From: Streptantibioticus ferralitis
GTDB taxonomy: Bacteria > Actinomycetota > Actinomycetes > Streptomycetales > Streptomycetaceae
NCBI RefSeq assembly: GCF_029223525.1
Contig: NZ_JARHTQ010000038.1
Span: 1 to 64,000, forward strand
Direction of reading: 5' to 3'
Length of the DNA stretch: 64,000 nucleotides
The position numbers were made by a program, and so were the translations under genes. This document shows, piece after piece, positions 45,601 through 54,050 of the stretch. The notes under the pieces were generated by a model. That model made no database searches. It saw only the letters and a program-made list of their open reading frames with translations, and was not told where the DNA came from. Positions within the stretch are counted from its first letter, which is position 1. Every line of letters begins with the position of its first letter.

Positions 45601-45863
45601 CGCTGTCCCATCTCTCCGAGACGGAGCATCCCTCTCGGGGCACTGGTCACCAAGCCAGCGGTTTATTACGGCCGTTGAAGCATTGCAACTCCGCCGCGCG
45701 GCGTACTCTGAAGGTCAAGCCCTCTGGCGGGTTGCCGTGTATGCGTGTCCACACCGCCGTGCTAACTCCGCAAACTGCTCTGGGGAGCCAAACGCCCATC
45801 GTCACGCCTCTGACGCGTGCCGGGAGTACCGTTCTGGACATCGAGGCCGGAACGGAGTTCATG

Positions 45864-47066
45864 ATGCCGGATTCTCTGAACGATCGGGCGGGGATCGGGC
45901 GGCGCATCGCGCAGGCCCGTAAGGCACGAGGGCTGACACAGACCGAGCTGGCCCGGCGCATCCCATGCTCGAAATCCCTCATCGCGCAGGTCGAACGAGG
46001 CCACAAGCCAGCGAGTCCGTCACTCACCGCCGGTGCCGCCCGTGCCCTCGGGGTCAGGCTGGAGCAGCTCACCGGGCAGCCCTACGAAGATGCGCGACAA
46101 GGTCGCGTGCACAACACCATTCCGCATATTCGCCGGTCCCTGCTTTCCTGGGACCTTCCTGACGAGGATTTGCCGGCTCGCCCGGCCGAAGGCCTCGCCT
46201 CAGACGTTGCCGGGGCATCGCTACTCGGCCGCAGAGCCCGCTATGCGCAGCTTGGGCAGATGCTGCCCGCACTCCTCGACGAGTTGTGCACTGCCTGTCA
46301 CGCTGCCGACGGCCGTGAACAGCACCGCCTTTTCGGCATGCTGTCGGAGGCGTACACCGGAGTCACCGCGATCGCCTATGCGGTCGGCGAGTTCGACCTG
46401 CGTTCGCTGGGCATGGACCGGGTGCAATGGGCCGCGCAGCAGTCTGGTGATCCGCTACGCGTGGCCCGTACCCAGTGGCAGCGGTCCACACTATTCATGC
46501 AGGCCGCCGCATACGACCGCGGCATACGGCTGCTCGACAGGATCCGCGGTGACCTCGGCGACGACATCGCCCGCATGGAACCGGTGATGCTCTCCGTGTA
46601 CGGGGCCGCGCATCTGCGATCAGCCATGTTCGCGGCCCGCGCCTCGAACGCCCAAGCCGCCTGGGACCACATCTCCGAAGCACGTGACACGGCCCGGGTG
46701 CTGGGGGCTGACGCCAATCACTATGGGCTGGAGTTCGGGCCGACGAACGTCGACATTCACGCCTTGGGAGTCGCGGTCGAGTTGTACGACGGGCCGCGAG
46801 TCGCCCGCCTGGCGGAGTCGACGAGGCTTCCGGCCGGGATCGCGCCGGTGCGGGCGGGACGCTGGTACATGGACCTGGCGAAGGGCTGGCTGGACTACGG
46901 CCAGCGCGACAACGCCATCGCAGCGATCACGGCTGCCCGGAAGGTGTCACCGGAGCAGGCTCGGAACCACCCTCAGGTCCGGGAAACGGTGCGAACTCTC
47001 ATCGAGTTGGAGAAGTACCGGAAGGATTCGCTGGTCGGGCTGGCTCACTGGCTGGGCATCGCGTGA
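45864..47066 (+). CDS. XRE family regulator with TPR-like C-terminal domain
   Basis: This 400-aa protein has an N-terminal helix-turn-helix (IGRRIAQARKARGLTQTELARRIPCSKSLIAQVERG). A long helical region with TPR-like repeats follows, typical of Streptomyces regulators often found beside small integration-related or DUF397-type genes. ATG 45864 lies six nt after GGAG. It may bind the palindrome just after its stop, upstream of the resolvase-like gene. Confidence 0.87.
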   Translation: MPDSLNDRAGIGRRIAQARKARGLTQTELARRIPCSKSLIAQVERGHKPASPSLTAGAARALGVRLEQLTGQPYEDARQGRVHNTIPHIRRSLLSWDLPDEDLPARPAEGLASDVAGASLLGRRARYAQLGQMLPALLDELCTACHAADGREQHRLFGMLSEAYTGVTAIAYAVGEFDLRSLGMDRVQWAAQQSGDPLRVARTQWQRSTLFMQAAAYDRGIRLLDRIRGDLGDDIARMEPVMLSVYGAAHLRSAMFAARASNAQAAWDHISEARDTARVLGADANHYGLEFGPTNVDIHALGVAVELYDGPRVARLAESTRLPAGIAPVRAGRWYMDLAKGWLDYGQRDNAIAAITAARKVSPEQARNHPQVRETVRTLIELEKYRKDSLVGLAHWLGIA

Positions 47067-47087
47067 AGTTTCACGGCTTGTGAAACT
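47067..47087. promoter_or_regulatory. Palindrome AGTTTCAC-N5-GTGAAACT
   Basis: An 8-bp perfect inverted repeat begins right after the XRE gene stop and lies about 60 nt before the next start. It looks like an operator in the promoter of the resolvase-like gene; a terminator is less likely because it is short and AT-richer. Confidence 0.55.
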
Positions 47088-47149
47088 CACCCCGTTGCAT
47101 AGTGGGCAGGCTGTGTGTTGTCGACCACACACCGCTCATGGAGTCAGTC

Positions 47150-47554
47150 TTGACAAGCCATCAGACGCCCCTTGTGTTCATTTACGACCGCTGCGCTACA
47201 CAGGACACGAGGGAGTTGGAGCGCCGACTCAAAGCCTGCGCCGAGTACGTCAGCACGTATGGCTGGGGCTTCGGTGGCTGGTGGCGCGACAGCGGCGACT
47301 ACGCCCTCACGAACGACCGCCGCCCCGCCTTCGACACACTGCTCCGGACGATGCAGGCCGTAGGGGACTGCCCGCGGGTGTGCCTGGTCTACGACTGGGA
47401 TCGCCTGAGCCGGGACGTACAGGCCCGTGACCTGATGACGCGGCACGTGCTCTTGCTCGGCGCCTGGGTGGAGACCTGCGACGGCGAGAAGCGCACCCCC
47501 AGCGGCAAGCACCGGCAGGTGGGGCGCCTGACCTCGGGGCCGGTCAGCCCATGA
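47150..47554 (+). CDS. Resolvase-fold protein lacking the catalytic serine
   Basis: This 134-aa protein resembles only the N-terminal domain of serine recombinases: an opening Y-x-R motif (VFIYDRCATQ), then RLKACAEYV, a RPAFDTLL segment and YDWDRLSRD. Where active enzymes have Ser (YxRxS), this one has Ala, and no DNA-binding C-terminal part follows. It is therefore unlikely to recombine DNA. The TTG start with GGAG six nt upstream is preferred over ATG 47138. It lies behind an XRE regulator and a palindrome. A regulatory or structural role is possible. Confidence 0.7.
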   Translation: MTSHQTPLVFIYDRCATQDTRELERRLKACAEYVSTYGWGFGGWWRDSGDYALTNDRRPAFDTLLRTMQAVGDCPRVCLVYDWDRLSRDVQARDLMTRHVLLLGAWVETCDGEKRTPSGKHRQVGRLTSGPVSP

Positions 47555-47914
47555 ACACCGCCCGACGAGTGGGCCCGTTGGACGGGCTGGGCGGCCGGGG
47601 TGTCCCAGTCGTGCAGCTCGGCTCCGGCGACTTCCCCGCCGCCTTGTCCTGATCCGCCCGCATCGGCGGCGACACGGAGCGGTGGAGGGGAAGCCTGCAC
47701 GGTGGCGCCGGCGCCTGGCAGGCGGTAGCGGCTGCCTCCAGACAGGTGTGGCGCGTGCCCAGATCTCCTCGGCATGCTCCGTCCTCAACGGGCCGCCGGC
47801 ATCCACGCGACGGGCTCGTTCGGCCCTTGTGGCCCAACCCTGCCCGGTTCGCCCGCCGACTCGCGACGTGGCCCAAGTGGCTACCGGGAGAGCATGCTTG
47901 CGTAGGCTCGCCGC
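47555..47914. other. Intergenic stretch, no supported gene
   Basis: In these 360 bp, a 33-codon frame (MNTARRVGPLDGL start at 47551, ending at about 47652) overlaps the previous stop as ATGA, but it has no recognisable motif. Nothing else is supported. Confidence 0.4.
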
Positions 47915-48445
47915 ATGGACTGGAGCGGGAGGACCTGGGGCGTCACCGGCCCGGAGCAGCAGGCGTACTACCCATGTGACCGTCTCGTGGAAGGCCCAGC
48001 CGAGGGATGGACACGGGCCGTCGACGTCGCGGCGCCGCCCAGCCTCGGCTTCCGTTGGCTGCGGCAGTTGACCCTCGCGCCGTACAGCTATGACTGGATC
48101 GACTTCCGCAGACGCAAGAGTCCGCGTGTACTTGTCTCAGGACTACCGGACCTAGCCGTCGGACAGCCGTTCCTCGTCTTCGAAATCGCCAGCTTCGCGA
48201 CCGACAGGCACATCACCGGTGTACTCGCGGCCCAACTTGCCGAACCGCACGGGCAGATGGCGGTGAGCTATACCGTGCGTCCGCTCGGGGACGGCTGCCG
48301 CCTGGTGGTCAAGGTCGTCACCGAAGCCCGGGGACCACTCGCCCGCAGACTGCGCCGCAGGCTGCTCGCCTGGGGCGATCTTGTCATGATGCGCAAGCAG
48401 CTTCTGACGCTCAAGAAGCTGGCCGAGCGCGATGCCAGCGCATAG
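47915..48445 (+). CDS. SRPBCC/DUF1990-like protein
   Basis: This is a 176-aa protein with a likely START/SRPBCC-type lipid- or ligand-binding fold (DVAAPPSLGFRWLRQL; later strands VLVSGLPDLAVGQPFLVFEIAS). It ends in a basic helix (ARRLRRRLLAWGDLVMMRKQLL). There is no strong ribosome site. Its 3' end meets the broken narK fragment, so a rearrangement point lies nearby. Function is unknown. Confidence 0.75.
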   Translation: MDWSGRTWGVTGPEQQAYYPCDRLVEGPAEGWTRAVDVAAPPSLGFRWLRQLTLAPYSYDWIDFRRRKSPRVLVSGLPDLAVGQPFLVFEIASFATDRHITGVLAAQLAEPHGQMAVSYTVRPLGDGCRLVVKVVTEARGPLARRLRRRLLAWGDLVMMRKQLLTLKKLAERDASA

Positions 48446-48455
48446 ACCGAGGCTC

Positions 48456-48812
48456 TCAAAGGACGGCCGAGGAGAACACCGCCCAGTTCCGGCTGCCGAA
48501 GCGGGCCACCGCGTATCCGTACGGCAGCCGCAGCACGGCACCGGCCAGCATGGGAGTGGCCACCAGCAGGAACTTCTCGCCGGGCGTGAAGCCCAGGCCG
48601 GTCCTGGGAGACATGAAGAGCACCAGGACCGACCACAGGCTCCACACCGAGAATCCGACGTGTCCGCACAGGACCGAAACGATCAGGTTCCGGCGGGCGA
48701 CGTACCGCGCTCCGCGCTCCCAGAAGCGCTCGCCCTCCGGATCCCAGCGCTCGATCCGTTGCCCGGCACGGGACGGCGTGCGATGCCCGAAGTTGGACGG
48801 TTCGTTCGTCAT
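48456..48812 (-). pseudogene. NarK-type nitrate/nitrite MFS transporter, N-terminal fragment
   Basis: These 118 residues match the start of NarK/NasA-like MFS proteins: a pre-helix WDPEGERFWE segment, then ARRNLIVSV, GFSVWSLWSVLVLFM, FLLVATPMLAGAVLRLPYGYAVARFG and SRNWAVFSS. The frame then stops, where about 340 residues with nine or ten more membrane segments should follow. Only 10 nt separate it from the convergent SRPBCC gene, so the rest has been lost. GAGGAG precedes the ATG. It is the last gene of the nitrosuccinate operon, 32 nt after the lyase. Confidence 0.85.
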
Positions 48813-48844
48813 CCCTCCTCGGGCTTCGCCCAACTGACGTTACG

Positions 48845-50257
48845 TCACTTCTGCAGGGCCCGGTCCACCATCGGCCCGGCCGCACCGGTGTAGGACGCCG
48901 GGTCGCACAGCTCGGCCAACTCGCGGGGGCTGATCCGGCCCTCCAGTTCCGGGGCCTGCGCCAGCACCTTGTGCAGCGGGCGCCCGGACTTCTCCGCGGT
49001 GGTGGAGGCCCAGGTCAGCAGCTGCTTGGCCGCGGACTTCCCCAGCTGCGGTGCCAGCACCGCAGCGATCCGCTCCGAGACGACCTGGCTGCCGGTCATG
49101 TCGAGGTTGTCCCGCATCCGCCCGACCCGAACGGTCAGCCCCTCGGCCAGCTCGACCGCGGTGTGCGCGGCGCCGCCGGTGAGCCGCAGACACTCCCGCA
49201 GCAGCTGCCACTCGGCGTGCCAGGCACCGGCCGAACGCTCGTCCTCGGAGACCAGGCACTGGGTCAACCCGGCCGACAGCACCGGGACTTGCAGGGCGGC
49301 GCTGCGCAGCATGGTGGCCAGCACCGGATTGCGCTTGTGCGGCATCGCGGACGAACTGCCGCGGCCCAGCGCGGTCGGCTCGGTCACCTCGCCGACCTCG
49401 GTCCTGGTCAGCGACTGCACATCGACCGCGATCTTCCCGAGCGCCCCGGCGGTGAACGCCAGGGCGGACGCGAGATCGGCGATCGGGGTGCGCAGCGAGT
49501 GCCAGGGCAGCACCGGCCGGGCGAGCCCGGTCTCGGCGGCGAAGGCGTCCAGCAGCCGGTCGAGGTAGTCGCCCGGGTCCGGCCGCCCGCCGTGCTGCCC
49601 GCCGCCGTCGATCGCCGCGTACTCCAGGTACCCGGCCAGGGTCCCGGCCGCGCCGCCCAGCGCGACCGGGAGGCCCGATTCGAGTACCTGGCCGAGACGG
49701 TGGTCGGCGTCCAGCACCAACTGCCGCCAGCCCGCCGCCTTCAGCCCGAACGTGGTGGGCACCGCGTGCATCGCCAGGGTGCGGCCCGCCATCAGCGTGT
49801 CCCGGTGCCGCCCGGCGAGACCGGCCAACGCGGTGGCGGTGCGCCCCAGGTCCGCCCGGATGAGCCGCAGCGTCCGGGCGGCGACCAGCATGGCGCCGGT
49901 GTCGAAGATGTCCTGACTGGTGGATCCGCGGTGGACGTACTCCGCGGCGGTCAGGTCGACATCGGCCACGATCCTGGACAGCGCCTGGACCAGGCCGACC
50001 ACCGGGTTGGCGGTCTCCCGTGCGGCGACCGCCAGGGCCCGCAGGTCGAGGCGTTCGGCGCGGGCCACCGTGGTGATGGCGTCCGCCGCGCTCTGCGGCA
50101 GGGTGCCGAGCCCGGCCTGGGCACGGGCCAGCGCCGCTTCCGCGTCCAGCATGGCCTGTAGCCAGGCCTGGTCGCAGACCGCCTCCTCGGCCGGGGTTCC
50201 GGCCCGAACCGGCGACAGCAGCCCGGTGTCCGCGTGGGCGTCCGGCGGCCTGGTCAT
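48845..50257 (-). CDS. Nitrosuccinate lyase-like enzyme (CreD type)
   Basis: This is a 470-aa fumarase/aspartase superfamily lyase, close to the 3-carboxymuconate cycloisomerase/adenylosuccinate lyase branch. Motifs are HRGSTSQDI (about 109-117), AMHAVPTTFG (about 162-171) and the signature loop GRGSSSAMPHKRNP (about 298-311). In cremeomycin and related pathways the CreD lyase splits nitrosuccinate into fumarate and nitrous acid. The assignment rests on its 4-nt overlap with a CreE-like FAD enzyme and on the next gene being an AMP ligase. Alone, the family motifs would not decide the substrate. Confidence 0.85.
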   Translation of the reverse strand: MTRPPDAHADTGLLSPVRAGTPAEEAVCDQAWLQAMLDAEAALARAQAGLGTLPQSAADAITTVARAERLDLRALAVAARETANPVVGLVQALSRIVADVDLTAAEYVHRGSTSQDIFDTGAMLVAARTLRLIRADLGRTATALAGLAGRHRDTLMAGRTLAMHAVPTTFGLKAAGWRQLVLDADHRLGQVLESGLPVALGGAAGTLAGYLEYAAIDGGGQHGGRPDPGDYLDRLLDAFAAETGLARPVLPWHSLRTPIADLASALAFTAGALGKIAVDVQSLTRTEVGEVTEPTALGRGSSSAMPHKRNPVLATMLRSAALQVPVLSAGLTQCLVSEDERSAGAWHAEWQLLRECLRLTGGAAHTAVELAEGLTVRVGRMRDNLDMTGSQVVSERIAAVLAPQLGKSAAKQLLTWASTTAEKSGRPLHKVLAQAPELEGRISPRELAELCDPASYTGAAGPMVDRALQK

Positions 50258-52233
50258 ACGACCACGCCGGTCAGGTCGATGTCGTTCACCACCGGACGGA
50301 CCGCCGTCGGCACATGCGCCACCGGCGGCAGGGCCAGCACCGCGCGGGCGATCGCGTCGGAGTCGCCGAGCGTCACCGAGTCGACCCCGGGCCGGATCCC
50401 GGCCGCGGTCACCCAGTGCACGGACTCGGTGGGTACCCCGTAGGCGAACCGGCGCGGATGCGCCCGGCCGCGCGCGTCCAGGATCCGGTACGGCGTCTCG
50501 GTGACCGCGAGACCGCCGGTCTCGTAGACCGTGCCGTGCGAGCCGGAGATGCGGTACGGGGCCGCCTGGTCGGTCTGCAGCAGGTGCAGCAGCAGCGGAT
50601 CGTCGGTGCGGCGCAGGTCGGGCTCGGGCAGCCGGGCCTCGATCAGCGCGGTGGACCGGATCGGCGGCCCCGGCACCACCGTGGACTCGGCGACGAACGC
50701 CGGGGTCGTGGTGTCGAGCCGGATCTGGGTGCCGGGACCGGTGATGACCAGGATCCCGGCCTCGATCAGCGCCATCATCTCCTCGATGCGGGAGACCGGC
50801 GGGCCGATGGACAGGAAGGCGTTGAGCGGGGTGTACCAGCCCTCCAGGTCGTCCCGGTGCGAGTTGCCCTCCAGGCCGCCGTGGTCGACCGCGAGACGGA
50901 TCTCGTTGCGCAGGTCGCGCAGCACGTCGAGGGCCGCCTTGAGCGGGCCGCTGAGGTTGCCCTGCCGGGCCGCGGCGACGTCCTTGGCGAGGTAGTCGAG
51001 CAGCCAGGCCTTGAAGTCCTCCCGGTCAGCGAACTCCCGTCCCAGGTACGGCTTGGACAGCCGCTCCCAGTCCCACCGGTCGGCGATCCCGATGCCGCAC
51101 GCGTCGAGCAGCCCGTCCCGCTCGGGCCCCTCGGGCAGCGCCAGGTACCGTTCGACGAACGCGTCGCGTTCGCCCTCGCGGCCCCGGGCCTGCAGCAGGG
51201 TGCCGTAGTAGACGCTCTCCACCTCGCGGGAGATCAGCGGCCACAGCTCGGTCGCGAAGACCAGCGGCTCACCGTCCTGGGCGCGTTGCCGCAGCCCGGC
51301 GATGAACTCGGCGGTGAGCAGCTTCGGGTAGTACCGCCCGAAGGCGCCCTTCTCGTTCTCACCGCGGGCGTGGTAGGGGACGCCGCGTCGCGAACTCGCG
51401 TACAGCCGGGGCTCCTGGCCGGACGGCCGGTAGACGAGGTGGTCGCCGACACGGTCGAAGCGGCCGCCGCGGCCGACGGTGAACAGCGCCATGTGGTCGA
51501 AGAAGTTCAGCCCGAGACCGCGCAGCAGCACGGCCTGGCCGGGCTCGATCCCGCTCAGGTCGAGGTCAGCGGGGTTGGCCGGGGTGATGTAGGTGAGGTA
51601 GTGGATGCGGGCCAGGCTCGCCGTGCGCGCCTCGCGGGGGGTCAGCCGGGCCGGTACGTGCCCCTGCGCCAGGATGACGGCGTCGAGTTCGTTGAGCCGG
51701 GTGCCGTCCTCCAGGCGGACGCCCTGCGGGCCGCCGGAGACGCCGTGTGTGTCGGCCATGGCCACGGCACGGGACCGGTGCACATGGATGGTCACGTGCT
51801 CGGGGGCGCCCGCGACGACCCGCTGGAAGCTGTCGTGCAGATAGCGCCCGTAGAAGGCGCGGGTGGGGTAGGAGTCCGGGCCGAGCTTCTCGGCCTCGGC
51901 CAGGGTTTCCTCGTCGTAGCTGTCGAGCTGGCTGAGTACGGAAAGGCTCTCGGCCCATTCGTACAGGGTCGGTCCGGGCTCTATGGGCCCGTCGATCCGC
52001 GAGCTGTCATCGGTGAAGACGGTTATCTGCGACGCCACCGTGTTCATCAGGAGGTGGCGGGACTGCTCCGGGCGCCATACGGTTCCGGCGCCGGGGGCGG
52101 ACGGGTCGACGACGTGCACGACCACGGTGGCGTGCGAGGGCGCCTTCCGCTCGTTCGCGCACAGCCGTTCCACCACGGACAGCCCGCGGGGTCCGGCACC
52201 GACGACGCAGACCTCGACATGACTGCTGCTCAT
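50254..52233 (-). CDS. Aspartate N-oxidising FAD monooxygenase (CreE type)
   Basis: This 659-aa protein has an N-terminal FAD-binding Rossmann motif (VCVVGAGPRGLSVVERL) of the FAD/NAD(P)-binding NAD_binding_9 group. CreE-family members oxidise L-aspartate to nitrosuccinate with NADPH and oxygen. The ATLVE-type internal segments ILAQGHVP and GLGLNFFDHMALF match the layout of this group. It overlaps the lyase start (ATGA) and has GGAG about nine nt before its ATG. Together the two genes form the aspartate-nitrosuccinate nitrite-forming module. Family and pairing give good but not absolute certainty. Confidence 0.85.
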   Translation of the reverse strand: MSSSHVEVCVVGAGPRGLSVVERLCANERKAPSHATVVVHVVDPSAPGAGTVWRPEQSRHLLMNTVASQITVFTDDSSRIDGPIEPGPTLYEWAESLSVLSQLDSYDEETLAEAEKLGPDSYPTRAFYGRYLHDSFQRVVAGAPEHVTIHVHRSRAVAMADTHGVSGGPQGVRLEDGTRLNELDAVILAQGHVPARLTPREARTASLARIHYLTYITPANPADLDLSGIEPGQAVLLRGLGLNFFDHMALFTVGRGGRFDRVGDHLVYRPSGQEPRLYASSRRGVPYHARGENEKGAFGRYYPKLLTAEFIAGLRQRAQDGEPLVFATELWPLISREVESVYYGTLLQARGREGERDAFVERYLALPEGPERDGLLDACGIGIADRWDWERLSKPYLGREFADREDFKAWLLDYLAKDVAAARQGNLSGPLKAALDVLRDLRNEIRLAVDHGGLEGNSHRDDLEGWYTPLNAFLSIGPPVSRIEEMMALIEAGILVITGPGTQIRLDTTTPAFVAESTVVPGPPIRSTALIEARLPEPDLRRTDDPLLLHLLQTDQAAPYRISGSHGTVYETGGLAVTETPYRILDARGRAHPRRFAYGVPTESVHWVTAAGIRPGVDSVTLGDSDAIARAVLALPPVAHVPTAVRPVVNDIDLTGVVV

Positions 52234-52372
52234 GCGGGCACTCCGTTTCTGGGCAGGGAAGCATGGGGTCGACTACTCATCGGGGAACCGCGGACGATCG
52301 CGTACGGGCGATCGCGCCGCGTTGATCGGCCGAGGGCCGTGGCCATGACCGTGCAGGGGACGGCGAGGGCCG

Positions 52373-54007
52373 CTACGCGCTCTTCTTCTCGGGCTCGGCG
52401 TCGAGCGGCTCCGGGCCCGCGGCGGGCCGGTCCGGCTCCGCGTCGTGCTTCTGGGCCTCGACCAGGCGGGCCAGTTCCAGCCGCTTGATCTTGGTGGTCG
52501 CGGTCTGCGGCAGGTCCTCCAGCCGCCACTGCACCGGCGGGGCCATCTTCGGCAGCCCGGACACCGCGGACTTCCAGGCGATCTGGTCCAGCGGCACGTC
52601 GTCCCGGGTGCACACCACCGGGACCGGGGTGCCCTTCGGGTCCTGGACGATGATGACCTCTATCAGCTCCGGCATCCGGGCGAACAGCTTGTCCTCGATC
52701 TCCAAGGTGCTTTCGATACCGGGGATTTCGTCGACCTCGCGGTCGAGCAGGTGCAGACAACCCCACTTCGTGCGGTAGCCCAGGTCTCCCATGCGCCACC
52801 ATTCGCCGCTGGCCTGCTTCTCCCAGCGCTGGTGCTCGCCGAGGTAGGTCACGATCCGGCCGTTGCTGGAAACCTCGATGTATCCGGGGGACTTCTTCGT
52901 GGGGGTGTTGCCGTCCCGGCTCACCACCCGCACTCCGGTCATTCCGGGGAACGGCCGCCCGACGCACCGGCCGTCGGCGTCCGCACCGCGGTTCTTGGTG
53001 TAGGTACGCGCGGCGATCGGACCGACCTCGCTCTGGCCGTACGCCTGGGCGAAAAGCGGCTGCTTGCGCTCGGAAGCGCCGAGCAGGGTGTGCACGGTGC
53101 GCGGGTGGATGGCGTCGAAGGTGCTGCTGAAGTACTTCACGTTGGCCAGCGGCTTGCCGGGGTCTTCGGCCAGGACTTCCCAGCGCAGGAACGTGTTGGG
53201 ATGTGCCTCGATGAATCCCGGCGGAACCTGGGTGAAGATCTCGCCGACGCTCTTCGGTTCGTCGTCCCTGAGCACGATCAGCGGATGCCCCTGCAACACG
53301 GAAATGGGCATGGCGGTGAACATGCGGGAGTGCACGAACGAAACGTGCAGTGCGATCGGCTCCCGCTTCTTGACCGCCATGGCGACGATCGTGCCCTGCG
53401 GACGGTAACGGGACTGGAACGTATGGCCGGTGTGCACCGCGAGTTTCGGCGTCCCGGTGGTCCCGGACGTGTGGGTGATGAGCGTCGGGTAATCCGGTGG
53501 CATGGTGATGGCGGGCACCCGCTTGACACCCGCGAACGACTTCAGCTCCGCGGCGCCCGAATAGCTTCCGGAGGTGAGCAGTACCCGCTCGGAAAGGTCG
53601 AACACCTCGGCCGGCAGGTCGTTTTCCAGCTTGGCCTGGTCGGTGATCAGGAACGGCTGGTCCACCCTGCGCAGCAGTTCGGCGACGGTGGCTCCGTCGA
53701 GCTTGGGCGACAGCAGCACGGGCACGGCGCCGACCCGCACGACCGCACAGGCCAGCAGGGAGATGTCGAAGTTGTCGGACTTGTGGACGACGACCCGCTC
53801 TCCGGGTCGGACCTTCGCGGCCCACAGGCGGGACGCGAAGTCGTCGACCAGATCCGCCACTTCGGTCAGTGTCGCGCGACGGCCCAGCTCCGGGGCTATG
53901 TCCAGGTCGTGGTCGAGGATGACCAGACTCGCCGGGTGCCGGGCCGCCGCTCGTTCGAAGAGCGTGCCGAGCCGGATCCCCTTGTTCCCTATTCGTTGCA
54001 GAAACAT
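52373..54007 (-). CDS. AMP-forming ligase, diazotase-like candidate (copy B)
   Basis: This is a 544-aa ANL-superfamily enzyme. A3 is THTSGTTGTPKL, A5 is YGQSEVGPIAAR, and the A10 lysine is in PQTATTKIKRLE. The hinge is again LLDREVD, as in copy A, and a charged, low-complexity tail (about 30 residues, ending EPEKKSA) is added. It lies directly upstream of the CreE/CreD-like pair on the same strand. In cremeomycin and avenalumic acid pathways a ligase in this position catalyses ATP-dependent diazotisation of an arylamine with nitrite, so it is the better candidate of the two paralogues. Ordinary acyl activation remains possible. Confidence 0.82.
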   Translation of the reverse strand: MFLQRIGNKGIRLGTLFERAAARHPASLVILDHDLDIAPELGRRATLTEVADLVDDFASRLWAAKVRPGERVVVHKSDNFDISLLACAVVRVGAVPVLLSPKLDGATVAELLRRVDQPFLITDQAKLENDLPAEVFDLSERVLLTSGSYSGAAELKSFAGVKRVPAITMPPDYPTLITHTSGTTGTPKLAVHTGHTFQSRYRPQGTIVAMAVKKREPIALHVSFVHSRMFTAMPISVLQGHPLIVLRDDEPKSVGEIFTQVPPGFIEAHPNTFLRWEVLAEDPGKPLANVKYFSSTFDAIHPRTVHTLLGASERKQPLFAQAYGQSEVGPIAARTYTKNRGADADGRCVGRPFPGMTGVRVVSRDGNTPTKKSPGYIEVSSNGRIVTYLGEHQRWEKQASGEWWRMGDLGYRTKWGCLHLLDREVDEIPGIESTLEIEDKLFARMPELIEVIIVQDPKGTPVPVVCTRDDVPLDQIAWKSAVSGLPKMAPPVQWRLEDLPQTATTKIKRLELARLVEAQKHDAEPDRPAAGPEPLDAEPEKKSA

Positions 54008-54050
54008 GTACCCGCCCTCTCGGAAGGTGGCGATCGCCGGAACTGCGGCG

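Noticed and set aside
45675-45863. Longer N-terminus for the XRE regulator
   Set aside because: The upstream in-frame sequence is not conserved and the GGAG site fits ATG 45864.
47067-47087. Terminator of the XRE gene
   Set aside because: The stem is only 8 bp and not GC-rich, and it sits where an operator of the next gene would be expected; an operator is the better call.
47544-47876. Minus-strand 110-aa frame after the resolvase-like gene
   Set aside because: There is no motif, no ribosome site, and the composition is shadow-like.
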